This document shows, one piece after another, positions 7,765 to 14,943 of a DNA stretch of 64,000 nt. Source of the DNA: an uncultured Clostridia bacterium (GTDB taxonomy: Bacteria; Bacillota; Clostridia; UBA1381); contig CAKSQL010000005.1 of NCBI GenBank assembly GCA_934486735.1, positions 1 to 64,000 on the forward strand. The letters run 5' to 3'. The first letter of the stretch is position 1. Each line of letters starts with the position of its first letter. The notes below the pieces were generated by a model. The model was not told the origin of the DNA. It worked only from the letters and a program-made list of their open reading frames with translations, and did no database searches. A program made the translations under genes and the position numbers.

Positions 7765-8673
7765 TCATCCGACACCGTTTTTAACCACCCGTTCAAAATT
7801 CAGATGTGTTATTTTGTCAATTTCATTTGCAGAAAAGCCGCTTTTTTCCAATTTGTGTACAATTTTTTTCATATCGCGGATATCCGTCACTCCGTCCGGC
7901 AGAGAATCTACACCGTCAAAATCGCTGCCAAAGCCTATGCAATCGATTCCGCCGAGTTTTTTGAAATGTCTGATATGCTCCGCAATATCGTCAAGCGCTG
8001 CGCTTTCGCCCCTTAAAAACTTGCTGTAGAAATTTATCCCGACGCAGCCGCCGCTTCGGCATATCTCCAAAAACTGTTCATCCGTAAGATTTCTCTTATG
8101 CGGACAGACGGCTTTTGCGTTTGAATGTGACGCAATTATCGGCTTTTTCGCGATTTTCGCCACATCCCAAAACGACCTTTCGTTAAGGTGCGACACATCG
8201 ACAATTATCCCCAGCTCCTGCATGCGATGCACGCACACCTTCCCCAAATCGCTCAGCCCCTCGTCCGAATCCACGCCGCCGGCAAGCTTATTCGCGCCGT
8301 TCCATGTGAGAGCAATGCAGCGCACGCCATGCGCATAGAGAAAGTCAATATCCTCCTCCTTTTCGACCATATACGCCCCCTCAAGCGTGAAAAACACCGC
8401 CGGCCTGCCGAGCCTGTGCGCCGATTTCATATCGGCATAGCAAAGCGATTTTTTCAAATTATTCCTTTCAAGCTCTGTGTCAAGCTTATCAGACATCTCG
8501 ATAAATTTTTCCGCGGCATTGTCCTCATTTTCCACCCATGCCGCAAAAAACTGCGTGTAACCGCCGTACTTTTCCATGCGTGCCAAATCGATATTGAGAG
8601 TGTTTTTATAAAGCTTGTGATTGTTGAATGTGACCTCATAAAGCGTGTCGCAATGCGCATCGAATATGTTCAT
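7765..8673 (-). CDS. Membrane dipeptidase family protein (peptidase M19)
   Basis: Amidohydrolase-fold dipeptidase of the renal dipeptidase family, which uses a dinuclear zinc site to cleave dipeptides, including those with a D-residue. Its 302 residues carry the family motifs: DAHCDTL (H-x-D metal ligands) at the N-terminus, ALTWNGANKLAGG in the middle, IVDVSHLNERSFWDV, the histidine in IIASHSNAK and GFGSDFDGV near the C-terminus. There is no signal peptide, so it is probably cytoplasmic, as in many bacterial members. It starts 15 bp after yraN on the same strand with AAGGAG before the ATG, so the two are likely co-transcribed. Dipeptide scavenging or wall-peptide recycling is likely. Confidence 0.9.
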   Translation of the reverse strand: MNIFDAHCDTLYEVTFNNHKLYKNTLNIDLARMEKYGGYTQFFAAWVENEDNAAEKFIEMSDKLDTELERNNLKKSLCYADMKSAHRLGRPAVFFTLEGAYMVEKEEDIDFLYAHGVRCIALTWNGANKLAGGVDSDEGLSDLGKVCVHRMQELGIIVDVSHLNERSFWDVAKIAKKPIIASHSNAKAVCPHKRNLTDEQFLEICRSGGCVGINFYSKFLRGESAALDDIAEHIRHFKKLGGIDCIGFGSDFDGVDSLPDGVTDIRDMKKIVHKLEKSGFSANEIDKITHLNFERVVKNGVG

Positions 8674-8688
8674 GCCGTCCGTCTCCTT

Positions 8689-9048
8689 TTAAAAGCCTTC
8701 CGCGTCAAACGCGTTTGGAATATGATTTATTTTCTTCACCACAAAATCATCGCCATAGTAAACCTCTATCACATCAAATCGGGCATCTCCGTCGGTCTGA
8801 TATGTCATGGCGGTTTTTATTATCTTTTCCCGCTTTCGCCTGTCGACCGCCTCGCACGCCAGTCCGTATTCGGTGCTGCGCCTGGTCTTGACCTCGGCGA
8901 ACACGCACACATCCTCGGGCGACAGGGCTATTATATCTATTTCTCCGCCGCGCAGACGGTAGTTTCTCTTTAATATTTCATATCCGTTGTCCTCAAGATA
9001 CTCCGCCGCGGCGGTCTCTCCCTTTTCGCCTATTTCCTTTGTATTCAT
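8689..9048 (-). CDS. yraN: YraN family nuclease-fold protein (UPF0102)
   Basis: Small protein with a PD-(D/E)XK nuclease fold and an unsettled cellular role, commonly encoded beside rnhB as here. Family features are the start KGETAAAEYLEDNGYEIL, the putative catalytic RGGEIDIIA, and VFAEVKTRRS, which supplies the E-x-K. I take the ATG at 9048 (MNTKEIGEKGE), preceded by GGAG in the conserved GGCGGCGGAATGGAG segment. Extending to 9081 would translate that ribosome binding site. The length is 119 residues. rnhB lies upstream, separated by the 180-bp structured leader, so control independent of rnhB is possible. Confidence 0.9.
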   Translation of the reverse strand: MNTKEIGEKGETAAAEYLEDNGYEILKRNYRLRGGEIDIIALSPEDVCVFAEVKTRRSTEYGLACEAVDRRKREKIIKTAMTYQTDGDARFDVIEVYYGDDFVVKKINHIPNAFDAEGF

Positions 9049-9227
9049 AAAAATCTCCATTCCGCCGCCATACGCCGGCAAAAATAATAATTAAAGTTTC
9101 TCTTATCCGTATGGCAAAGGAATGATAAGAGATTTTTTGCCCATGTGCGTTTCCGAGCGTAGTGAGGAAAATTTTGCACGGGCAATTCAATCCCGATAGC
9201 GTGGAAGGAACTTTCACGCTATTTTCC
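9049..9227 (-). promoter_or_regulatory. Structured leader element (copy 2) before yraN
   Basis: On the minus strand, directly after the rnhB stop: hairpin AGCGTGAAAG/CTTTCCACGCT-like, a conserved block TTTTCCTCACTACGCTCGG, then TCTCTTATC/GATAAGAGA enclosing the loop ATTCCTTTGCCATACG. Downstream CGTATGGC-GGC-GGAAT is complementary to that loop, and GGAG plus the yraN ATG follow. Relative to copy 1 the pairing bases change together (CCCTGT with ACAGGG there, CCATACG with CGTATGG here) while flanks stay constant. A GTG-started leader ORF of 74 codons (9217-8993) runs through it out of frame into yraN. Confidence 0.6.
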
Positions 9228-9875
9228 TCACATCTTATCTCCGAGCAATTTTTTCAAAAATGTCCTCCGATGAATCGGCGACGGTCCGTACTTCAAAATC
9301 GCCTCGCAATGCTCCTTTGTGCCGTAGCCTTTGTGCTTTTCAAAGCCGTATTCGGGATATTTTTTTGCCATTTCGATTATGTATCTGTCCCTTTCCACCT
9401 TTGCCACAATCGACGCCGCCGCTATGCTGATGCTCTTGGCATCGCCCTTTACAAGCGTGTCGCACTCGATATCGAGCACCGGTGCGCGGTTTCCGTCCAC
9501 AAGCACAAAATCAGGTTTTGGGTCGAGTCCGGCAACAGCTTTCTGCATTGCAAGATAGGTCGCATTCAGAATATTTATCTCGTCTATCGTTTCCTCGTCA
9601 ACCGATGCGGACGATACGGCAATCGCTTTTTCACGGATGATATCATACAGTTCATCGCGCTTTTTGGGCGACAGCTTTTTGGAATCGTTTATTCCCTCTA
9701 TAATTTCGCCCTCGGGCAGAATCACCGCCGCGGCGAAAACAGGTCCGGCAAGCGGCCCTCTGCCCGCCTCGTCCACTCCGGCAACGCAGGCATATCCTTT
9801 TTTTATCAATTCTTTCTCATAAATCCACAGCGATTTAACCCTTTCTTCTTCCTCTTCGCGGCTTTTTTTCGGCAT
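9228..9875 (-). CDS. rnhB: Ribonuclease HII
   Basis: Endoribonuclease that removes ribonucleotides misincorporated in DNA and RNA primers from RNA-DNA hybrids. The acidic active site is visible: the conserved GVDEAGRGPLAGPV (D and E), a later aspartate in VLVDGNRAP and the basic-loop region ASIVAKVERDRYI. I start at the ATG at 9875 (MPKKSREEE) because GGGAG lies 8 bp upstream; a TTG at 9890 would overlap that site. The length is 215 residues, with a highly charged N-terminal helix (KKSREEEEERVKSL) before the catalytic core. The neighbouring yraN fits the usual pairing. Confidence 0.95.
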   Translation of the reverse strand: MPKKSREEEEERVKSLWIYEKELIKKGYACVAGVDEAGRGPLAGPVFAAAVILPEGEIIEGINDSKKLSPKKRDELYDIIREKAIAVSSASVDEETIDEINILNATYLAMQKAVAGLDPKPDFVLVDGNRAPVLDIECDTLVKGDAKSISIAAASIVAKVERDRYIIEMAKKYPEYGFEKHKGYGTKEHCEAILKYGPSPIHRRTFLKKLLGDKM

Positions 9876-9990
9876 TTTCATCTCTCCCAATAAATTTTTT
9901 TAATTTCTTTTAAAAATATTATATCATTTTTTTGAAAAATATGCTATACTATATATAGAAAAAATTTTTTTAAAAAGAGGTTCATCAACT

Positions 9991-10533
9991 ATGCAATATA
10001 CCAGAGAAATCGACAACGACATAATGATTCAATATATAATCCTCTTTACGCTTGCCGAGGCGAACAGGCATGTCACCTACAAGCAGCTTTCGGGACTGAT
10101 ATTCGAAAACTGCAACATCGAATTTTCCAACTTCCAGGTGGCGCTTACCAATCTTGAGGAAACCGGGCATATCCGAAGCTTCGCGGTAGACGAGCTTACC
10201 ACCGTCTACGAGCTTTTGCCCAAGGGGAAAAGTGCGAACGAGTTTTTCAAAAGCAACATCCCCGTCTATATCCGCGAGCCGATTGCGAACACCATCGCTC
10301 CGTATTTCAACGAGGAGGAAAAAAGGCGCAGCGTGCGCGCGTCGCTCCTGCCGATAAACCGCCGCGAATTTGCAGCCGAGTGCGGTATCTACGACGGTGA
10401 AACTCCGCTTTTGAAAATGACAGTTTACGCAGGAACGCGCGATGACGCCAACAAAATGCTAAAACGCTTTCGGGACGATCCCGAAAGCGTCTACAAAGCT
10501 GTTATGGATATAATGACAAAAGAGTTAGATTAG
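9991..10533 (+). CDS. DUF4364 family winged-helix-like protein
   Basis: Clostridial protein of the DUF4364 family, 180 residues, whose N-terminal half looks like a winged-helix DNA-binding fold (YIILFTLAEANRHVTYKQLSGLIFEN, about 15-42, then SNFQVALTNLEETGHI, a recognition-helix-like segment, about 47-62). The C-terminal half has alternating charged strands (about 118-150) and a helix at the end. No enzymatic motifs are present. It is transcribed alone, convergent with the iron operon, from an AT-rich upstream region. A regulatory role is inferred from the fold, and the target is unknown. Confidence 0.75.
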   Translation: MQYTREIDNDIMIQYIILFTLAEANRHVTYKQLSGLIFENCNIEFSNFQVALTNLEETGHIRSFAVDELTTVYELLPKGKSANEFFKSNIPVYIREPIANTIAPYFNEEEKRRSVRASLLPINRREFAAECGIYDGETPLLKMTVYAGTRDDANKMLKRFRDDPESVYKAVMDIMTKELD

Positions 10534-10555
10534 ACTAACCTATTTTCAAAAAAAA

Positions 10556-10843
10556 TTAAGCCTCTTTAAAATACTCGGTCAAAGCTTCGTTGAGTGCGCA
10601 TGCACTTGACGAATTGCAATGCACCAGTCTTGCACCGGATTTCTCCGCCTGCAACGCTGCGACATTAAGCATTTTATGCGCGACCGTACCGGTGAATACC
10701 ACAATCATATCGGGATTTCCGATCTGATTCTTAAAATTCGCCGGACATTGCGTAAACACCTTGCATTTGCAGCCGTATTTCTTGCATATTTCCTTGTATC
10801 GGCAGTGCATTCTGTCATGTCCGCCGACTATTACTATACTCAT
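10556..10843 (-). CDS. DUF2325 family small protein
   Basis: 95-residue protein of the DUF2325 family, opening with MSIVIVGGHDRM and containing CKCKVFTQCPANF, VFTGTVAHKML and VHCNSSSACAL. It looks like a small Rossmann-type alpha/beta protein with several cysteines (about 14, 19, 25, 27, 33, 76 and 82), suggesting metal or redox chemistry, but no function is established from this sequence. It is the last gene of the iron operon, about 40 bp after the Cys-rich membrane protein, with GGAGGG before the ATG. Its position suggests a role connected to ferrous iron uptake or metal handling. Confidence 0.75.
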   Translation of the reverse strand: MSIVIVGGHDRMHCRYKEICKKYGCKCKVFTQCPANFKNQIGNPDMIVVFTGTVAHKMLNVAALQAEKSGARLVHCNSSSACALNEALTEYFKEA

Positions 10844-10884
10844 TTTTTCCCTCCGTTCCGATGTCTGATAGCTAATCTAAAGTA

Positions 10885-11064
10885 TTACTTACCCTTATTA
10901 TATTTGTGGCATTCGCCATGCATCGCGCAATGCGCACAGCCTGCGCCGCAGGAGGATTTGCCCGCCTTTTTGTTCTTTATCATATATCGGACAATCAGCG
11001 CAACAACTGCCGCCAAAACCACAACTGTCAAAATTGTTCCCCAATTATTCAAAAGCCAAGTCAT
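10885..11064 (-). CDS. FeoB-associated Cys-rich membrane protein
   Basis: 59-residue single-pass membrane protein. I start at the ATG at 11064 (MTWLLNNWG), which has GGAGG 8 bp upstream, rather than at the longer ORF start at 11136. Residues 8-27 are a hydrophobic helix, followed by basic KNKKAGK and a Cys/His cluster CGAGCAHCAMHGECH. Such small proteins are regularly found next to feoB in Firmicutes, and the thiols and histidines suggest binding or handing over of Fe(II) at the cytoplasmic face. It lies about 95 bp downstream of feoB on the same strand. Confidence 0.85.
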   Translation of the reverse strand: MTWLLNNWGTILTVVVLAAVVALIVRYMIKNKKAGKSSCGAGCAHCAMHGECHKYNKGK

Positions 11065-11157
11065 AATTATTCCTCCGTTCCGACATTTTAGATTTTTATA
11101 TCCCGAACCCCTATTTGGGACTCGGGATATAATCAATTATACTTATTTCGCAATTTT

Positions 11158-13668
11158 TTATTTAGAACTTACCTTTACCGAGGTTGTCAATGTCTCGGAT
11201 TCCTTATACGGCTTAAAGAGCATATAAAGGATGGCTGCCAAAACCGCGATTGCAAATATCAAACCGATGATATTCATACCGCCTGTGAAAGCATTTCCGA
11301 ACTGATTTACCATTAAAGCTATGGCATATGCAAATATGCACTGATAGCCGATTGCGAACCATGTCCATTTGGCATTGTTCATCTCACGCTTGATAGCACC
11401 GATTGCCGCGAAGCAAGGAGCGCAGAGCAGGTTGAACACCAGGAACGAATATCCGCTGATAGCCGTGAAATGCTGAGCGAGGTTCTGATAAACAGTACCG
11501 TCTCCGCCGCCGTAGAGTATGCCGAGAGTTCCGACAATGTTTTCCTTTGCGACAAGACCTGTGATAGATGCAACGGCTGCCTGCCAGTTGCCCCAGCCGA
11601 GCGGCGAGAATATCCACGCGATTGCTCCGCCGATTGCTGCCAGGATGCTCGAATCAATCTGATCCTCTGTGAGCATTCCGAAGTGTCCGTCAACAAATCC
11701 GAAGTAGGTTGTGAACCAAACAAGGATTGTCGAGAGCAGAATTATTGTGCCGGCTTTCTTGATGAATGACCAGCCGCGTTCCCACATTGAACGCAATACG
11801 TTCGAAACGGTCGGCAGGTGATAAGCCGGGAGCTCCATAACGAACGGTGCGGGATCGCCTGCGAACATCTTTGTTTTCTTAAGCATGATACCCGAGATTA
11901 TTATTGCCGCCATACCTACGAAATATGCGGAAGTTGCAACCCATGCCGAGCCGCCGAAAATTGCACCGGCTATCATCGAAATGAACGGTACTTTAGCGCC
12001 GCAGGGGATAAATGTTGTTGTCATTATTGTCATTTTTCTGTCGCGGTCATTTTCTATCGTTCTTGATGCCATGATGCCCGGAACGCCGCAGCCTGTGCCT
12101 ATCAGCATAGGAATGAATGATTTACCCGAGAGACCGAATTTTCTGAAAATTCTGTCGAGTACAAATGCGATACGAGCCATATATCCGCATGCTTCCAGGA
12201 ATGCAAGCAAGAGGAACAATACCAGCATCTGAGGAACGAAGCCCAGAACTGCGCCGACACCGGCTACGATACCGTCGAGAACCAAGCCCTTGAGCCAGTC
12301 TGCGCAATTGATTGCGTCAAGTCCGCTCTCTACCAATACCGGGATACCGGGAACCCAAATCCCGTACTCAGCCGGATCGGGGTCTGCATATTCGTACTTG
12401 CCCATAACCTCAATCGAATCGAGCAAATCCGCATATGTTGAAGTCACTTTCTCGTCAGCCATCGTTTCTTCATCAACAACTGTATATGTTGCTTCGGGGA
12501 TATCCTTTGCGTCCTCGGCAAACTTTTCAACGGCCGTCTTTGCAGCGTCTGCGCTGAAAGTTTCGCTTTCCGAATCGAGAGCCTCGGAAACAGCCTCGGT
12601 ATCAACGCCCTTATCTGCCGCATATTCGATATAACCGTTTACAACCTGTGCAGCTTCGCCGTACTCGTCAGCCACCTCGGTATATGCCGATGAGCCGATT
12701 CCGAACAAGTGCCAGCCGTCTCCGAAAAGACCGTCATTCGCCCAGTCGGTTGCCGACGAACCGATTGTCACCATAGATATGTAATACACCAAAAACATTA
12801 TAACGGCAAAAATCGGAAGTCCCAGCCATCTGTTTGTTACAACCTTATCTATCTTGTCCGAGGACGATAGCTTGCCTGCGTTTTTCTTTTTGTAGCAGCC
12901 CTTTATAATTTGCGCAATATAGAGATATCTTTCGTTTGTGATGATGCTCTCCGCGTCATCGTCAAGCTCATCCTCCGCAGCGGCAATATCGCTTTCGATA
13001 TGCTCCATAACGCTTTGATCTATCTTAAGCTGTGCAAGCGCCTTTTCGTCACGCTCGAAAATCTTTATCGCATACCAGCGCTGCTGCTCCTCGGGCATGT
13101 TGTGAAGAACCGCTTCTTCGATATGAGCTATTGCATGCTCAACCGCGCCGGAGAATGTGTGCATCGGAACGGTCTTGCCGCTCTTTGCGGCTGTGATTGC
13201 GGCTTCTGCCGCTTCCATAATCCCCGTTCCTTTAAGAGCGGAAATTTCAACAACCTTACAGCCCAATTCTCTCGAAAGCTCGGCAATGTTGATTTTGTCG
13301 CCGTTCTTTCTTACAATATCCATCATGTTGACCGCAATTACAACAGGAATACCCAGCTCGGTCAGCTGTGTTGTCAGATACAGGTTTCTTTCAAGGTTTG
13401 TTCCGTCAACGATGTTCAAAATTGCGTCAGGTCTTTCGCCTATCAGATAATTTCTTGCAACAACTTCCTCCAAAGTGTACGGCGAAAGCGAATAGATACC
13501 CGGCAGGTCGGTGATTGTTACACCGTCATGCTTTTTCAATTTACCTTCCTTTTTTTCGACCGTTACACCCGGCCAGTTTCCGACAAACTGATTTGAACCG
13601 GTAAGCGCATTGAACAGGGTTGTTTTTCCGCAGTTCGGGTTACCGGCAAGCGCTATCCTCAAATTCAT
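11158..13668 (-). CDS. feoB: Ferrous iron transport protein B
   Basis: GTP-dependent Fe(II) importer of the cytoplasmic membrane. The N-terminal G domain has G1 GNPNCGKTT (9-17), G3 DLPGIYSLSP, G4 NMMD and G5-like SALKGTG. A helical GDI-like spacer follows (about 165-260), then the membrane core with gate motifs GTGCGVPGIMASRT and PCGAKVP, each bearing the expected cysteine. The length is 836 residues, longer than the roughly 670-770 common for FeoB. The excess is an acidic, Glu/Asp/Ala-rich segment of about 130 residues (about 325-455) between the first membrane helix and the main core. Two feoA genes lie upstream and two small accessory genes downstream in one operon. Confidence 0.97.
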   Translation of the reverse strand: MNLRIALAGNPNCGKTTLFNALTGSNQFVGNWPGVTVEKKEGKLKKHDGVTITDLPGIYSLSPYTLEEVVARNYLIGERPDAILNIVDGTNLERNLYLTTQLTELGIPVVIAVNMMDIVRKNGDKINIAELSRELGCKVVEISALKGTGIMEAAEAAITAAKSGKTVPMHTFSGAVEHAIAHIEEAVLHNMPEEQQRWYAIKIFERDEKALAQLKIDQSVMEHIESDIAAAEDELDDDAESIITNERYLYIAQIIKGCYKKKNAGKLSSSDKIDKVVTNRWLGLPIFAVIMFLVYYISMVTIGSSATDWANDGLFGDGWHLFGIGSSAYTEVADEYGEAAQVVNGYIEYAADKGVDTEAVSEALDSESETFSADAAKTAVEKFAEDAKDIPEATYTVVDEETMADEKVTSTYADLLDSIEVMGKYEYADPDPAEYGIWVPGIPVLVESGLDAINCADWLKGLVLDGIVAGVGAVLGFVPQMLVLFLLLAFLEACGYMARIAFVLDRIFRKFGLSGKSFIPMLIGTGCGVPGIMASRTIENDRDRKMTIMTTTFIPCGAKVPFISMIAGAIFGGSAWVATSAYFVGMAAIIISGIMLKKTKMFAGDPAPFVMELPAYHLPTVSNVLRSMWERGWSFIKKAGTIILLSTILVWFTTYFGFVDGHFGMLTEDQIDSSILAAIGGAIAWIFSPLGWGNWQAAVASITGLVAKENIVGTLGILYGGGDGTVYQNLAQHFTAISGYSFLVFNLLCAPCFAAIGAIKREMNNAKWTWFAIGYQCIFAYAIALMVNQFGNAFTGGMNIIGLIFAIAVLAAILYMLFKPYKESETLTTSVKVSSK

Positions 13669-13688
13669 TGTTAAATTCCTCCCTTTAC

Positions 13689-13910
13689 TTACTCAACCTC
13701 TATCATTTCGGCATCCGCTTTTCTGAGTGAAAGCTCGTAGCCTCTGACATTGATTTCAATAGGATCGCCCAGGGGCGCAACCTTACGGATATGTACCTCT
13801 GTCCCCTTTGTGATTCCCATATCCATAATTCTTCTTTTCACTGCGCCCTCGCCATGCAGCTTTTTAACCTTGGCGTTTTCGCCAACCTTTACTTCTTTTA
13901 ATGTTTTCAT
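13689..13910 (-). CDS. feoA: Ferrous iron transport protein A (FeoA)
   Basis: 73-residue SH3-like beta-barrel protein of the FeoA family, thought to interact with FeoB in the cytoplasm and to be required for its activity. Typical features are GAVKRRIMDMGITKGTEVHIRKVAPLGDPIEI and the terminal LSLRKADAEMIEVE. It sits 20 bp before feoB and 33 bp after a second feoA-like gene, with GGGAGG before the ATG. Of the two copies this one has the more canonical DMGITKG and PLGDPIEI motifs. Confidence 0.93.
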   Translation of the reverse strand: MKTLKEVKVGENAKVKKLHGEGAVKRRIMDMGITKGTEVHIRKVAPLGDPIEINVRGYELSLRKADAEMIEVE

Positions 13911-13943
13911 ACTTTTTCAAGCCTCCCTTTATCATATAGGTTA

Positions 13944-14156
13944 TCAAACCATAATTTTTTGAGCCATTTCCTCGCTGATTGCGATTCTCGCCTCTTTCAC
14001 GTTGACGATTACGTTTCCGCCGAGCTTGTTTATAACTTTGACGGTTCCGCCAACCACAAAGCCGAGATTCTCAAGGTGCTTTTTCACCTCCGGCTTGCCG
14101 CCGATTTTTTTGATTATGTTGTCCTCGCCGACATCCGCAAAATTAAGTGGCATCAT
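13944..14156 (-). CDS. feoA: FeoA-domain protein (second copy)
   Basis: 70-residue FeoA-like SH3 protein. Recognisable elements are a hydrophobic and Gly motif at LENLGFVVGGTVKVINKLGGNVIVNV and the closing EARIAISEEMAQKIMV. It differs clearly from the neighbouring FeoA (LGFVVGG instead of MGITKG), so it is a diverged paralogue rather than a recent duplication. It is first in the feoA-feoA-feoB operon, preceded by GGGGGG and, about 80 bp upstream, by a promoter with a repeated GGTTAG operator. Double feoA genes are common in Clostridia. Confidence 0.9.
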   Translation of the reverse strand: MMPLNFADVGEDNIIKKIGGKPEVKKHLENLGFVVGGTVKVINKLGGNVIVNVKEARIAISEEMAQKIMV

Positions 14157-14236
14157 ATTTACCCCCCGTTTCTGTTGTCAGATGCAGTCCCACAGCCGCT
14201 ATTGCCGACATATGAAAGAAATTTTTACATATTCAG

Positions 14237-14293
14237 CGTTAGCGTCATCTAACCTTCACTGGTTAGTTTATCATAACTAATTGAATTTGTCAA
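14237..14293 (-). promoter_or_regulatory. Promoter and operator of feoA-feoA-feoB
   Basis: Minus-strand -35 TTGACA (14288-14293), a 17-bp spacer and -10 TAAACT (14265-14270). Immediately downstream, at the expected transcription start, lies the inverted repeat GGTTAG-ATGACG-CTAACG (14254-14237), plus an additional half site CTAACC (14266-14261) that makes a second palindrome CTAACC-N6-GGTTAG. The same operator occurs at 14742-14759. Half sites GGTTAG/CTAACC resemble those of DtxR/MntR-type metal-dependent repressors, which is the inferred regulator. Confidence 0.7.
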
Positions 14294-14312
14294 TAGTTTT
14301 CTACAAATTTTT

Positions 14313-14687
14313 TTAATTTTTTTCAATAACTGCAATATCTTTTGCAAAATAGCCTGCACGTGCGACAATTTTCATAAGTTCACTGTCCGAAAGCTTTTGC
14401 TTCATATGTACAATCGCTTCTTTATTTTTAAGATTCACGCTTGCCCACACTCCGTCCTCGGAATTAAGCATATTTTCCAGGTGCTCGCTGCAATTTTTGC
14501 AATGCATGCCCTCGACATCGATTTTGACCGCATACGGATAATTATTGATATTTTTATCCTTAACGCGCACTTTTTTTTCACTGTCTCCGTCCGCGCCGCA
14601 GCAGCCCGACGTCAGCTTTTTCGAATAACTTCTGACCGCAATTACGCCAATCACTGCCAAAATCAAAACAATTACCGCTGTTCCCAT
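14313..14687 (-). CDS. Membrane-anchored heavy-metal-associated (HMA) domain protein
   Basis: 124-residue protein with an N-terminal membrane helix (residues 2-20), a short Cys pair (SGCCGADG, about 28-35) and a C-terminal ferredoxin-like HMA domain (about 50-120) with the metal-binding GMHCKNC loop. HMA domains bind soft metals through the CxxC pair and pass them to transporters. The location upstream of feoAAB, and a promoter carrying the same operator as the feo promoter, point to metal-dependent co-regulation. There is no P-type ATPase body, so it is not a truncated CopA but a stand-alone anchored metallochaperone-like protein. Confidence 0.82.
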   Translation of the reverse strand: MGTAVIVLILAVIGVIAVRSYSKKLTSGCCGADGDSEKKVRVKDKNINNYPYAVKIDVEGMHCKNCSEHLENMLNSEDGVWASVNLKNKEAIVHMKQKLSDSELMKIVARAGYFAKDIAVIEKN

Positions 14688-14741
14688 TGTCTGTTCCTCC
14701 CTATCGTTCAGTCACTTTTGCAATTGCTTTAGAATTGCCCG

Positions 14742-14791
14742 AGTTAGCTCTTTCTAACCTGTATTATAACTCTGTTTTTAACTTTTGTCAA
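14742..14791 (-). promoter_or_regulatory. Promoter and operator of the HMA-domain gene
   Basis: Minus-strand -35 TTGACA (14786-14791), a 17-bp spacer and a perfect -10 TATAAT (14763-14768), followed at once by the palindrome GGTTAG-AAAGAG-CTAACT (14759-14742). Sequence and position relative to the -10 match the operator before feoA (14237-14254), implying one regulator for both units. The gene could also read through into feoAAB. Confidence 0.75.
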
Positions 14792-14867
14792 CCTGCCCTG
14801 CCAAAAAATTTTTAACAAAAAATCAAGGTAAAAAAACGTTAATTTATATGATTTTTCAAGCATTGCA

Positions 14868-14896
14868 TTGACAAACGCCTTTAGATGATATAAAAT
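14868..14896 (+). promoter_or_regulatory. Sigma-A promoter of the DMT transporter
   Basis: -35 TTGACA (14868-14873) and -10 TAAAAT (14891-14896) with a 17-bp spacer, about 48 bp before the start codon at 14944. Confidence 0.65.
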
Positions 14897-14943
14897 TGAT
14901 ATGTTTGATTTTTAAATGTAAAATATTGCGGGAGATAAAAAAT

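Noticed and set aside
8188..8973. Plus-strand ORF of 261 codons
   Set aside because: Antisense to the dipeptidase and yraN genes, both supported by family motifs; composition and lack of signals mark it as a shadow.
9901..9990. Promoter for the DUF4364 gene
   Set aside because: TTGAAA and TATACT are present but the spacing is 7 or 14 bp for the available combinations, so no convincing sigma-A promoter was assigned.
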